From the NCBI GenBank assembly GCA_028455995.1, contig JABELC010000012.1, positions 372,001 through 436,000 of the forward strand: a DNA stretch of 64,000 nt, read 5' to 3'. Positions 25,101 through 38,500 of the stretch are shown in pieces. Every line of letters starts with the position of its first letter. The stretch's first letter is position 1. This DNA comes from Scleromitrula shiraiana (lineage: Eukaryota > Ascomycota > Leotiomycetes > Helotiales > Sclerotiniaceae). Below the pieces are notes generated by a model that saw only the letters and a program-made list of their open reading frames with translations, made no database searches and was not told the origin of the DNA. Position numbers and translations under genes: made by a program.

Positions 25101-26776
25101 TCAAAAATATCTTTAATTTATATATTTTATATCAAATCTTTATCAAAAACAAATTTCAAATTAAATATAATCTTTAAAATTATACATTTACTTTATAATA
25201 TTATAAAATCAAAAAACTATTAATATTTTATATACCACAATCATTATATAAAAATCCTCGAAATAACTCTTTTTTTATTTAATAACTATTTATTTTATAT
25301 TAATAAAAATAAAAAATTAAATATAATCAAATTATAAACCAATAATATTTTTATTTTTATTAATAAAAAATTTATAGATAAAAAAAAAACTTAAATCAAA
25401 AAAAAAAATTACTTTTTAAAAACATAAAAATAATTAATAATTGATTTTCTTTTTAAATTTAATAATGTTTTAATTTATATTAATAAAAATAATATAATTA
25501 TATTTATTTAAAAACAATAATATAATAAACTTTATTTTATAAATCATTTTTCCATTAATTTTAAATCATATATAAAAATCAAAAAGAATATTTCCTTAAA
25601 AAAACAATATATTATTTAACAAATCCATAATATATATATTATAAACATTTATTAATTAAAAACATTATTCAATTTATTATATATAATTTAAATTATTAAT
25701 TTAATTAAAAATGATATAAATATTTTTAATAAATATATTTAATAATAAATTAATAATTTTAATTATAATTTTATATTTATTTTTTTTAAAATAGAATTTT
25801 TATAAATAATCTATTTTATTAATATAAACTTTATAAATAATGTTAATCTTTTTTTTAAATTGGCTTTATTATAATATTTATTAATAAAAACAATAATATA
25901 AATATTATCTATTAGTTTTTTATTAAATATAAATAAATTATATAAAGTATTTTTGCTTTAAAACTATATGGAATAAAATATAAATTTAATATTATTACTA
26001 TAATCAAATCTAATATTGATAAAATTATGAATTGATTAATTAATAAAAAAATTATAATTGATTTTATATTTTTTATAATTTGCATTAATTCAAAATCTTT
26101 TTATAAATATTTAATTAGATTTAATATTTTTTAAAAAAAATGTTTAATAATCGACTTGGTCTTTATTCATTAATTATATAAATATAGAAAAATCATAAAA
26201 ATTAAATAAATCATTAATAATATAAATTTTGCTAATACAATAACGAAATCAAAACTCTACATTATCTTTAAAAACCTTATCGATATTAATAAGGTCAACA
26301 TCAATGTGAAGAAATAAGTTGAATATAAATGAATCATTTTATTTATCTAGTAGAGTAAATCATAATTGCTTAAACCAATATTTATTATAGGTTAGCTTAT
26401 ATAATATATTAATAAAATACAATAGAAAGAATACGATAGAAAAAATACAATGATATAAAGAATTAATATGGAAGATATAAAAATATAAAAAACTAATATA
26501 AAAAAGATATAAAGAATAATAATATATATAAATAATATTTATAAAAATTATTAAAATATCATTATTTTAATCTAAAAATAATTTTTCTAAAAATAACGCC
26601 TATCAAAATAATAGCAATTATAACTATATGCATATTCTTTTTAAATAACATTTTCTTTATCAACTATTTATATGCATTTCAACTTTTTGATCTATTTCAT
26701 AAAGAGATAAAGAAAAATAATATTACAATATATAATAAGTTTAATTTAACTTTCTTTTCTTTTTAAATAATACTAG

Positions 26777-26938
26777 TGTTGGGATATAAATCATAAAATA
26801 GTATATAATAAGCATATAACCATAATCGTATATATATACAATTTGACAATCTGTACCATAGATAGATCAATAATAATAAGAATATCAAACATAAACCACA
26901 GTACCATAATCGTACGACTTAACCGAAGTAAAACCACA
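26777..26938 (+). repeat. 3' LTR of outer element
   Basis: 162 bp, beginning TGTTGGGATATAAATC and ending AAAACCACA. It is better preserved in its second half than the 5' copy. It is followed by CCAAC, identical to the 5 bp before the 5' LTR. Confidence 0.85.
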
Positions 26939-26943
26939 CCAAC

Positions 26944-27946
26944 CCAACCCAAACCAAAAAAAAAAAAAAAAACTATTGTATTGTATTTATTGATAGTATT
27001 TATTGTATTGTATTTATTGTATGTATAGTATTGGGGTATAGTAGGGTATAGAGTATAAAGATAAAGATAAAGATAAAGATAAAGATAAAGATATAAAGAT
27101 ATAAAGATATATATAGAAGTAACCTTTAACCTTTAACCTTTGTCACAAGCAAACAAGCAAACAAGCAAGCAAGTTAAGCCCAAATAAAAGGGATACACGA
27201 GTGTCTTGCGAGCGAAACTTTGTTTTTAGAAAAAGCCACCAATCCAATCCAATCCAATCCAATCCAATCCCAGACCCATTTCCCAATTTCCCAAATCCCA
27301 AATCCCAAATCCCAACTCATTATCCCTACCAAACCCAGACATTAAACCTACCCCCCCCCCTTCCCCCCCCTTCCCCCCCCTCTCCCCCCTCACAAAAAAA
27401 AAAAAAATAAAAGCAAATACAGCCATCCCAAACAAAAATCTTTGAGAAACGCTATATGAATTCATTGAAAGAAGCTTATGGGTGACCCGAACCACATGAT
27501 CATGATATATATATATATTCATTCATTGAACGAAGCCGAAAACATATCAAAAAGCCACCACGTCCCCTTTACGCTTGCTTGCTTGATGAATGTGAATGCA
27601 CCAACCAAGATAGATATATATGCCCATCCGTAAATCCAAAGATGAGTGGAAAATAAATTCAACATCCATCCATCCATATTACTAGTATAACGCCAAAACG
27701 TGACTGAAAAGAATCCACCCATCCATTCAATTCCAACTAGAACCATGCTGTGAAATGAAAAAAAAAATCGTCGTCGGGTTCCATCTCGCGTAATGTTGTA
27801 GTGTATGCTCATGCTCATAAATGCATGCATTCCAAAGAGCTAAAATAATTCATTAAGTAAGAAAGAAAGTATGTACACAAAAGTGTGAAGTAATCAGCCA
27901 GCTCGTAGGAGAAACCAATTCCAATATTGGTTTATCTGATTGCTTC
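26944..27946. other. Gene-free right flank of the island with simple repeats
   Basis: Contains (AAAGAT)n at about 27057-27112, (CCAAT)n at about 27240-27269, ACCTTTA triplets and poly-C blocks near 27350. The short open frames are low complexity. The last part should be the 3' UTR of the C2H2 gene that ends at 27947. Confidence 0.55.
27057..27112. repeat. (AAAGAT)n microsatellite
   Basis: About nine units of AAAGAT, the last ones as ATAAAG variants, just right of the outer retrotransposon border. Confidence 0.85.
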
Positions 27947-29986
27947 TTAACACGGTTGGACATTTCCTGCAGTCGTGGCTACATCTACCAGGGCTTGAAA
28001 TCGGTTCATGTTGTCATCAGCAGGTTTAGTTTCAACTCTTCTTGGCTGCTGTGAGTAGTAAGTTTGATGGGCTGGTGGAGGATGATAGTTTTGTACAGGT
28101 CCATGAACTTCAACATAACCGTTAGATTGAAGAATGGGAACATTAGGTTCTGGCATTCTTCCGCTTGGCGGGGTGATTGGTAATCCATCGGAGCTGCTTG
28201 AACCTTCTGGGGAGGTCCCTTGTACTCTTCGATCAAGCGATTGAGGCGGGAGGTTGGGTCCGTGATACCACCCGTCATGCCTATTTGCTCTAGGCAGAGA
28301 AGCAGGCATGCTGGCAGTATGATGATGGTATGAAGAAGATGGCCCTGAACGAGGAGCATAAGTTGATGAGTCAAACATAACTCGAGGTTCTGCAGTGGCA
28401 TGTACAGCCCTAGTGGTGTCAGAAGCCCAAGTAGATGGGTCTGTTGGACCATGAAGTGCTAGGTGATTAAATTGACGATCTATATGAGAGCTAGTGGGTC
28501 GCTGGTTTCCAAACTCTGAGGGTCTCGACGAAAAATTGTATGTGATGGGAGAATCAGCCATTATTGGACTCGCAACACGGCGAGGTGGAGTAACAGGTCT
28601 TGGAATAGTATCGAAGCTCGCTATTCCTGGAAGAGTTATGGGGGGAGCATTGCTAGGAACGACTGAAGTTGGTGGAGGTGGAGGCCCATCAGAAAAGTGA
28701 TTTGGTGTTATAACGTTCTGCAGTTTGCTTTTGTACATAGAAGAGATACTATCTGGATGCCAGGTTCTTCTTCTATAATCCATATCCATATTACTGGTCA
28801 TTGAATCTCTTCGCGAATAAGATGGGCCAGTTGTTGACGATGTAGGGCTGGCCATCATATTGTTTGGAGATGGATGAGTTGGCATTAAAGCTGGAGAGCC
28901 ATAATTGTTTCCAGATGACGAGAAAGGATTTCCAGTCGAAGGGACTGACAATCGCCTACCAGGTGTATGATGTTCTTGATATAGACCGGGAGCACGAGAG
29001 AGCGCGGATATTGGTGATTGGATACCAGAGCCCCATCTTGGACTATTCTGACCTGTTGAGAATGTTGTTGATGTTGGTGTGCTGAAGCCGCCAGGTGAGC
29101 TAGGGAATTGGAACGAGTTCGAAGGACTTTCTGGGTGTATCTCTTGGGAGAACCTAGCTCGATCGTTATTTATCTGCAAAGGCGGTGGCCGAGCTCTAAA
29201 GTTGTTGTTTTGACTATAGCTGGACCCAACAGAGCCTATACTCGATGTCGATAGTGAATTTCGTTGATGTCCACGATGTGCGCTGGCTTCACCGCCAACG
29301 GTAGAGGACCTCGCCCTATTCGAGTTTGGTCTCGTTCTAACTTGCCTCTGATATCTTGTCGTCGCAGCTGCAGGCGAGTTCTCGGGGATGTTCTCTTGTG
29401 CGTGTACTGTGTTCGCATGTTGTCGTAAATTGTCCATTCGAGAAAATCTTCGACCACAATGACATTGAAAAGGACGCTCGCCCGTATGTTTTCTGAAACA
29501 AGAAACTTGAGTTAGTTGCTGAAGAGATAATGCGCTAATAGTGAATTGTTACCTGATGTGTCTAGCCAGATGTTCACTTCTTGTAAAGGTTAATTGACAG
29601 GGAGTAAATCCAGAGCAGATAAATTTTGTATTCTTCCTCTTTTTTGTGGACCTTGAACCTTCGCCGTTGGCACCCGAATCGTCAGAAACTCTCTCATCCG
29701 ATCTCTGAGAATTGTGCGAAATGTTCGAATTGTCTCTTTCCATTGATGGTGCCCTGAGATCGCCATCAAAATCATCATGTCGAGGTAGTCTTGACTTTAC
29801 TAATGCGTTCGAAGCATCAAACGTAGCTCTTGTTGGGGTTGTCGCATCTTCAATCTGGTTCATGAGTTGACGTTGAAGAGTGGGCGCGGTACTAGGCCGA
29901 GGGGTGGTTGGGGTCATATCGTCCGCACGTTGAAGATATTGATCAGATCCACCATTGGTGTTGACAGGGCGGAAAGGGTTTGCCAT
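27947..29986 (-). CDS. C2H2 zinc-finger transcription factor (659 aa, two exons)
   Basis: A nuclear DNA-binding regulator. Exon 1 is 29986-29553 and exon 2 is 29492-27947, split by a 60-nt intron (GTAACA..CAG) that falls inside the first finger; the total is 660 codons in frame. At about residues 125-175 there are two adjacent fingers: CSGFTPC..HLARHIRKH (C-x5-C-x12-H-x3-H) and CHC..LRQHANTVH (C-x-C-x12-H-x4-H), joined by a canonical TGERPF linker. A basic patch KKRKNTK precedes them. The remaining roughly 480 residues are Ser/Pro/Asn-rich and disordered, with short Pro-rich motifs, as usual for activation or repression regions. The start was chosen as the first ATG of the frame (MANPF). The target genes cannot be read from sequence. 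A long gene-free region lies upstream. Confidence 0.9.
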
Positions 29987-31173
29987 TGCAACTATACGTA
30001 TGTGACCCGAATTCAATATTGGGGCCGAGGTGGATTAAAGGGTCGTGCAAGGCAACGGTTATAGGAAGGCCGGCAAACTTGACAAAGTATCGGCAGAAGG
30101 TCTTAAAGATGGCCGAAATATCGAGTGATGAAAATAATATCTATATTACCACATCAAAGCACAATAGCTGAATGATGCGTGTTATTATTCGTAAGCAGAA
30201 CTAAGTACCTATGTACTCAACTCCGGTTGATGATGAGGATTGGTAGGTCCAAGGAAACCGAAGTCCGATGATCCTTTCCGTCTGCAGGTGATGTTTTATT
30301 TGAATGAGACTGCTTGGCCAGCAACAGAATCGTTTTGATAAAGTTTTGGATGAAAAGTATATATTGAGAGGTTGATTGATATGGGAGAAATACTTTGTAA
30401 TATGAATGTTATCGTTTTGCGATAATGATGTTGTCGATAAGAGGATGGCGGGGTGGGCAAGGACTTAGGAGGATGTGTGGTGGTAGTGGTGGTGGTGGTT
30501 TACGATATGCGACCGAGAGAATAATATAAGATAATAAGATAATAAGCGCTGATAATAAGATAATAATAAATAATAAATAATAAATGATAAATAATTCTGC
30601 CTCGTTTTTGAGAAAGAAATTCGGATTATACGTAAAAAAGTAAAATATGATAGGTAGAAGGCTTAAATAAAGAGTAGGTATACTCGGTATGCTATAACCA
30701 ACAAGGGTTTTAAGCTTAGACGAAATTCCGTAAATTCAGGGCTTATAATGTATGATTTATGTATGATCTATGATCTATGATCTACAATTGATAGGAAAGC
30801 TTTAAATATTAGAGGACTTGAGATGGATTTTATGAATTGGTAGAAGAATTATAGATAGTATATACAAGTAGTATAGATAGCCAGTGAGTAGTATATAATA
30901 TAGATAGTATATAACTTGAAAATAGATAATATATAATATATTAATATATGATATAAATATAGTAAGTATACTAAAGAATATATAATATACTATTAGTAGA
31001 TCCCCTATAAATACAATATCTCAAGATATGAAGTTTTCTATTAGGAATTCAAGTTCGTTCAAGTTTCAAGTTGACTTGAAGTATGTTACAAGTACACTTG
31101 CCAGTGATATGCAAGCAAGAAGAAGAGTGTGAGATCAAATTTAACGAAGGATTCTCGGGTTAAATACGAATAA

Positions 31174-31194
31174 GGTAAGTAAGTAAGTAAGTAA

Positions 31195-31256
<62 letters not shown>
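31174..31256. repeat. (AAGT)n microsatellite
   Basis: About 20 units of GTAA/AAGT with one interruption (AATAAGT). Because each unit reads GTAAGT, it also contains a run of perfect 5' splice-site words. Confidence 0.9.
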
Positions 31257-32411
31257 CCTGGTAGAACTATATGCGGAAATACTTAGAAGATATACTCGAG
31301 TATAAACTTGAAAATGGTAATAGAGTGTATGATATCGATAAAGCGAGCAGTACTTTGTGTCAGGATTCGGAGTACTATGTATATATATATATATATATAT
31401 ACTTTCGTTAAACTGTTAAGCTGTCAAACTATATAGCTTTAAGATTTTATCCAAGTCATTTCAAGTTAATTAATAGGCAGTTCGTTCTATATAATACCAG
31501 TCTAACTTTTCCATCACCATCATCATCATCATCATCACCATCATCGGAGCTCTAGATGAACTCCGATAAAATCTAGTTCTATATATCCAGGGTACCCGTA
31601 TAAACCATCCAGGTACTATTATCTCCAAAGCAAATATCATATACTATGCCCTTATATGCCCTTCCCTATATACGCCTATATGCGCACCAAGTTTCAATTT
31701 CTCTTTTTAATTCCTATTTATTTCCATCCCAACGACGGATATAGATGATAACACATAAGGGTAGCCGGGAAAAAACAATTGGAATTCAGGTACATACATA
31801 ATAATCCTTTATGCTGAAACCTCTCTGCTAAACAATACCAGAGTACCAGAGTACCAGAGTACGTACTAGAGAGTGGAAGAGTGGAAACGAAAGAATGCAT
31901 GGTTTTGTGCCTGTCCCTTACCTGAAAAAGTCCAGCTCACTGCTTATATGCATGCATTGAAGGATCATTATTAATATCCAATGAATGATATGTGAATATC
32001 TGATTTCAAGTCGCAAAAGTATGAAATTTTTATTATTTTTATTGTTTTTATTATTAGTAGAGTTTGAGTGTATTCTATATTAGACTGACCTATTAATTAA
32101 TAAGCATGGGACTGATGTTATTGATTTGCTGAAAGCTTTTAAGTCGCTCTCTGCGGATTTATTTAATGATTTATTTATTTATTTATTATATTCATCTCTC
32201 AGCATCGATAGATAGCTATGGCTTACGAATATACTTTTTCCCTGTGCGTTGTGTTGTGTTGTGTTGTGTGTGACATTCCGTATGATACTAAAATAAAGAT
32301 ATGAAGGGGCGGGGTAAAAAAAAAACAAAAAAAAAAGGGATCCCCTCTTTTGACCGCCCAACTGGTAAATGATAATAAAGGGAACAAAAACTTTTAAAGA
32401 GGGGAAATGGA

Positions 32412-32467
32412 ACTTATTTATTATTATTATTATTATTATTATTGTTATTACTATTATTATTATTATT
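32412..32467. repeat. (TTA)n microsatellite
   Basis: About 18 TTA units with a few substitutions. Confidence 0.9.
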
Positions 32468-32740
32468 AGTAAGATCGAAAGTACTACACTACAACTCATG
32501 AATCTATCAAAGGTTAGATTTTAATAATTAATGAACCATCGCTTGGAAAGAGAGGTAGGTATAGCTTATGTTGCACAACATAATTCGATATCTCGCCGCA
32601 CCAAGAGACTGCATTATTCACATTCAAATCATATAAATAATATCGAATAAATTCACGTCGAAAGATTAAGGATTTACTATTTCTAGCTAATGATCATATC
32701 GGGCGTACATTTGACGTTTATAACCTTATGGTAATAATTC

Positions 32741-32820
32741 TCCTACTATTTCAAACTATTTCATACTATTTCCTACTATTTCTGACTATTTCAAACTATT
32801 TCCTACTATTTCCTACTATT
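32741..32820. repeat. Decameric tandem repeat, eight units
   Basis: Exactly eight units of 10 bp with consensus TCCTACTATT. Only unit positions 3 and 4 vary (CC, CA, CT), and the last six bases are constant. Confidence 0.88.
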
Positions 32821-33363
32821 TAATTTAGTATATGCAGCTATGAGGTGATATTTTTTCCCCCCCCAATTTTAGTTGCTCAAACAGATGCTGGGCTAGCCTT
32901 ATAATACTAATAGGATCCGAATAAATAAATAAATAAATAAATTCTTACATTGTTTCTTCCGGTTGATCTGATGCAGTCTGCAGGTCCGTTGCGTTGTGCA
33001 TGAATTTTTGGTACCGAGACCGAGAATATCCTATCCGTACACTCGTTATTCATCCAACCATCCATCGTGAGAGCGCTCGATTTTTCAAAAAAAAAAAAAA
33101 AAGATCCACGTTGGAATCTGCAAAATGCAAAATGCGAAATGCAAAATGCAAGGCACGAGATATAAATCAAGTAATAATAAGTAGTACAAGTTTAATAAGT
33201 AGGATGGATGTGTCTGGCACCAATTCTACGTAGTACATTCGAATGACGGGTGGGGAGGGGGGGGGGATTTTCCAAGTTTAATCTTTTTGGCAGTTGATAA
33301 GGCTTATTCATTAATCAAGTCAAGTGACCTAATGGAAAAAGCCTTGGGTGACACTGCATTTTA

Positions 33364-33412
33364 CTTTCTTTCTTTCTTTCTATCTTTCTTTCTTTCTTTC
33401 TTTCTTTTTTTT
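33364..33412. repeat. (CTTT)n microsatellite
   Basis: About 11 CTTT units ending in a T-rich tract; the open frames over it are low-complexity Phe/Leu/Ser translations. Confidence 0.85.
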
Positions 33413-35027
33413 CTACTTCTTGGCGATTGGCCAAGGGTTTTTTTTAACTCTATTCATCCTGTTCATCCCGTCCCTGGTACCTGGCATGAATCATGTTCAT
33501 GGAGCACTTCTCTATACTACATGCATGCAATGCATCTTCAAACCACACCGCATTATGAGTGAGCGAGACGAAAACCGTCCGAAATTATTTTCATTGCCAT
33601 TCTTTACTTCTATAATCCATATGTAGACCAGATCTTTTTCCAAGTTTCACTTGTGATATGCGTTATTATTTGGGTTTTGACCGTAGTCTATCAATGGTCT
33701 GGCTTGCGAATGCATGCAATCAATCACCTGGCTGTATGCTTCCGAAGAAAGGACTTCTTATATCCATAGCGTACACACTAGCCAATAATGCCCTGTCAGG
33801 ATATGTGTCAAACGAAATAGCACCAAAGAAGAGAAGGTATGAAGTTCGGTTTCGTTTCCAGCTTTCCGACTAGTACGAACTTTCGATATTGTTCTATCGT
33901 CATGGCTCACCCTATTGACAGTCGCTGAACACTCGCTGTTGGTTCTAGACTTGGTATTAATATCAATAATGCGGCACTTCATATTACTATACTGGTACTA
34001 CACTGTATTAGTACTGCTGGAACTACATACCCCTTAGATTTATCATCGTCTGTTCTAGTAGACCCAATAGGAATATTCAAACATGTAATAGAAAATAACC
34101 ATCTTTACCATTCTAGAACCTGACTACTAGTAGCTGAATTCGACGGTGAAAATTCAAGGGCATAAACCTCCGTAGATAGTTCGAAGCTCTTGGGGACAGA
34201 GGGGAGGGCGAGGGGAGGGCGGAGGGAGGGAGGGAAGGAGTGACCGTTGGGAATCCCACTATACCAATTCGACACCTATCAAACCCCATTCGAAGACCCC
34301 CTCCTCGCGACCTACGATTGCATAATCATTTCATCATCGAAAGATCCAATCATCCTCACACCAAGATTTTCCATCTTCCATTTTCCAATTCCCATCTTCC
34401 ATATCCCAATTCCCAATCCCCATATAAAAAGCCAAAAGCCAAAAGCCAAAAGCCCACACACACACCTTGAGCATAATAAACCCACCAACCCATCCACCCA
34501 TCCACCATCTCTCTCTCTCTCTCCCATCATGCATCATGCATCAAATCAAGCTCGAACGACACCCCCTCATCCACCATACATGTATTTTCCAACCCGAGAG
34601 ATTATGCCAGCGAGCGAGCGAGCGAGCGAACGAACGAATGAACGATGTATGTATGTATATTCCCTTCCATTATCAATGCGCATGGCTGTCGCAAGTATCA
34701 TATAGGCGGTGATATATGTTTACGCGGTTTTTTGATTTTGTAATGCCTGTTTGCTCGGTCGGTCGATTGATTGATTGATTGAGAATCTTGGCGTGGATTT
34801 GCGGTATGTATGTGTGTTTTGTTTGTTGTTGGGATGTTGATGGATGGATATTTATTGATGGATATATATGCGCTCTTATAATGCTGGATTTCATTATTCT
34901 CGATTTTCATTTATTTATTCATTCATTTCTAAAGTTTCCAAGCGGATATGCGGATATACGAATATACAATACTATGATCATGTAAAACCAGTACCATTCC
35001 TCAATATACTATCACAATACATCACTT

Positions 35028-35042
35028 ATATATATATATACA

Positions 35043-35073
<31 letters not shown>
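35028..35073. repeat. (TA)n(CATA)n microsatellite
   Basis: A short TA tract followed by about ten CATA units. Confidence 0.85.
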
Positions 35074-35074
<1 letters not shown>

Positions 35075-35527
35075 CAAATCAAACCCACCATATCATTACT
35101 ACTTCCTCTATTCCCTATTCTCTCTTCCCTATTCTCTCTTCCCTATTCCCTATTCCCTATTCCCTCCTCCCACTACAACTACTCCTCCCACTACGACTAG
35201 TATACCAAACTCCGATAACACATACCCATACTAATATCCCACGTCGCAGCACTACCATATATAACATAAATCTGCGAATCTCCTAGAGGAGAAATCATCA
35301 CCCGGATGTCGGTGCTGTATGTTAATTTTCTGCATCTTTGGTTTGAGGGCGCTGTTGTTTTGATGTTGGTTTGGTGGTATTTGTTATTTATTGTGCGTTG
35401 TTCGTTCGCTGCACTTGTATATCCAGCGTGTGAATTTTCGATATCGTGTTTTGGTATGGGAATTGGGAATTGTGAATTATCAAGTCCATCAAATCCACAC
35501 ATATCAAGAACGTAAGCTTTATATAGA

Positions 35528-35546
35528 GGGGGGGGGGGGGGGGGGG
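35528..35546. repeat. Uninterrupted run of 19 G
   Basis: Nineteen consecutive G on the plus strand inside the gene-poor region. The exact length may be affected by sequencing error. Confidence 0.8.
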
Positions 35547-38500
35547 AGAAATAGCAAATATAGCTGTCATATCATACCATCTCATACTAGTATTAGAACC
35601 CCCCAAATGCTTCAAGCAAGTTAATGACAACGACGCAGTAAGATTTTCGACCTCTATATACTGGATACTGTAGACTGTAGACTGGAGACTGTAGACTGGA
35701 GACTGTAGACTGGAGACTATAGAATGCCAAAAACGTAATCTACACGACCTCTCGCATCTCCACTGTCGATCCACACGCATCAATTAATGCACATCTGGTG
35801 TCTAAAACGCACTTTTTGAAAATTTAAATATCGAGGCTTTGTACTCCGAGTTGTATAGGAATGGAATGGAATACGAGCTGAAAATTCACGCGTAGTTTGT
35901 ATGTTTTTTGAGATATAGAATGCATCGATGCAATTATAATAAATTAAAGAACATTCATCCATCCATACACCATACACCATCCATCCAAACACATTTCCGA
36001 GTAAATCACATAACAATACGTATTAAAAAGACATACCACAGAAACAGAAATAAATAAAAATAGCCTGCATCCTCATTCCTCCCACTCTACCTAGCAAACT
36101 CCATCGCAGAATATACTCCGCTATCGACTGGTATATCTATCGATGCGCGATAATCCCGCTGTAATTAATGCGCGGGATATCTGATATCTGATATTTAACT
36201 CGGAGTCGGAGTTGGAATCGGAATCGGAGTCGGTCCATGCGGAGATGTATGCTCTATCTATCTGTATTCTGCCCAGCCATGTTAATGAAGCGCATTCCTG
36301 CATTGCGAGCGCTGGACTTGTGCTTCTGGATTGCGCATTTGGAGGAGATGGGTTTTTTGAGGGGGGGAATTATGCATGAATGGTGGTGGAGGGTTGGAAT
36401 CTCGATTCGTCTGTTCCTGCTATCGTGATGGTAGATCATTGTGATTGGTTGCGAAGAGTGTTGAAGCTGCTTCTTTGGTACGTAGGCTTGATAGTAGTGA
36501 GCTTGATAGTAGCGAGCTATTTGTAGCTTATTCGGTTCTCAGTTTTATGCGAGGGGTGTGGGGTGTGGGTTTTTCATGTATTGGGGATAAATGACTATCA
36601 ATAACGCATATACAGTTAGTTATGTACATCGTGCAAATAGTGATCGAGTGTTTGTATCGACGTTTTGGTTTTCTTCTTCGGGATGTGCATTCTTCTCGTC
36701 GGTAATTCTGACTTTGCGTGTTAAAGAAAATTGGAGTTTGATATGATATGTCAGGTAATCTTTTATTGGAATATGCAGTTTTCTTTTTAAAAGCCCCAAT
36801 CTCTCTGACTCTGTCGTTTCAATCTGATGGAATATGTCCTTCTTCTCCATTCAGCGGGCGATTGTCTGTGTGATCTACACGGCATGTATATCTGCCAAAA
36901 GAACATACTAGTATGGAAATCCATTCATAACTGCTGCGATTTATCAGTAACTGTGCTTTCATCATGTAGATAGTATAGAAGGATATCTCGAATGAAGAAG
37001 ACCTACGATTAGTTAGAGATTTCACCGAACCATCACAATAACCAATGTTTTCATTCGCGTCGAGAGGTTTAGCCACAGTTGCAGATAATGTTGCATTCCA
37101 CATTGAGGAATAAATCACTTTCTTTCTTTCTTTCATTTCATTGTGGGAGCTGGGGAGTAGGATGATATTTAAGCTACTGAAGAGTAAAAAGTTATTCGGC
37201 TTGATATCTCGGCATATCACTCACTTGCATCATAGCCAACGACTACGATAGCGCGGAATGGTAAGAATATGCATGGTAGCATAAGTGAAAATCAGAAACT
37301 CTCTGAACGTATGTGACGCGTACTTAGGATAGACATCCCGCTGTAAAATTAAAGATATCCGAACCCCAAAGTCTAAAATGCACCCAAAGGAGATTTTCAA
37401 TCGAGGGATAGTTCCTTGCAGCGCAGTCGAACTTTCCAGATTTCACTCTTTGCATAACTCAGTTACTGTCTTGTCTAGCATCATCAGAAGCCACGCACTT
37501 ATTTTCGGTACTGGAAACTCGATGCAGGAAAATATAACTTGGCCAAGTTGGTTGGATTCTTGATACATTGTAAGCTGTCTTGAGAACGCTGAACAGGGCC
37601 ATACTACACTCCTTTTCTCTGCAGATTGCATTTAACCGACAAGATGTCATGGCGGGTATTGGGATATTCCAAATATTGCACGAACTTGAAAACCTATTAA
37701 TTACCCAGCATATATTCCGCGAGATATAGAACATTCAAATTTTGCTTTTTCAATCTTGAATGTATTGATGGCTGAAATTAAGTGGCTGCTATATGGAGAA
37801 AGATTATCATCGAGTTTTTTTGCGTGATCCAGATATCATTCATAAGTCGCAGTCCCGAAGAGGAAGAAAAATGATGGAATGAACCGAACTGTAGTCAAAA
37901 TCCACAATGGATAATATTCGTTAGCATAGCATGCAATGTTGCTCGGATGAAACGCTATAAACGTTAGAACTTTTCAAAGTGGCTCAGGAAATAAGAGTCA
38001 ATCCTGATCTGATCTGATCTGATCTATATTAGATGGATGTTCGGCATTCTATAAAAAACTGCATATCTCCTCTTCACTCTATTGCAATCTAAATCCAATT
38101 TCATTGTTACACCCCCCGTCCTCGCCCACCTTCTCTCATGTGTGTCAACTAATAGCAATGATCGTACCGCGCCGAGCCAGGAAGCTATCAAGACTGGGCT
38201 TATTTCTCAACAAATCAACTTCTCCGTGTTTCTAGGGTCGGATCTCCGAACGATTCGATACTCCTGCTCTGGCTGGTCAAAAATGTTGTTCTCGCCAAAT
38301 CTGGTAATCACATATGCAGTGTAGTCCTATATTTCTAGATATTGCGTTATGGAATTCACTCGTCAAGGTCATAAGATGGTGTACTTCTTTCATACGTGGA
38401 TGATCTATATGCGACGATGTTACTAATGTAGGCTTTAACGTGGGATTTGCAATATACCATGGCGAAGTCCCGCCTCCTCAGTACGTGGGAGTTTAATGCA

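Larger units (their letters stand above)
13903..26938 (+). mobile_element. Outer LTR retrotransposon, Ty1/copia type, heavily decayed and interrupted
   Basis: Bounded by two 162-bp direct repeats beginning TGTTGGGATATA and ending CA, with the 5-bp duplication CCAAC at 13898-13902 and 26939-26943. Removing the nested element and its 5-bp duplication leaves about 6.6 kb. Sense is plus. Remnants: a Gag-type zinc-knuckle-like motif near 22640-22690 (KKEKxWxxKYTFKKR-like, as in CxxCxxxGCW..H knuckles of fungal copia elements), and an integrase region near 23510-23760 (HPSIKKLHNLFNRA-like, then KSxxKFKFKL and an Asp-poor core). Stops are everywhere in all frames. Composition is above 80 percent AT by eye. 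The copia assignment rests on the motif order and on these integrase and knuckle signatures. Confidence 0.82.

Noticed and set aside
31174..31256. Regular short repeats that could suggest a CRISPR array
   Set aside because: Perfect 4-bp microsatellite without spacers, in a eukaryotic genome.
36819..37220. 133-codon minus-strand open frame
   Set aside because: No family pattern, no splice partner and no conserved motif; irregular composition typical of chance frames.
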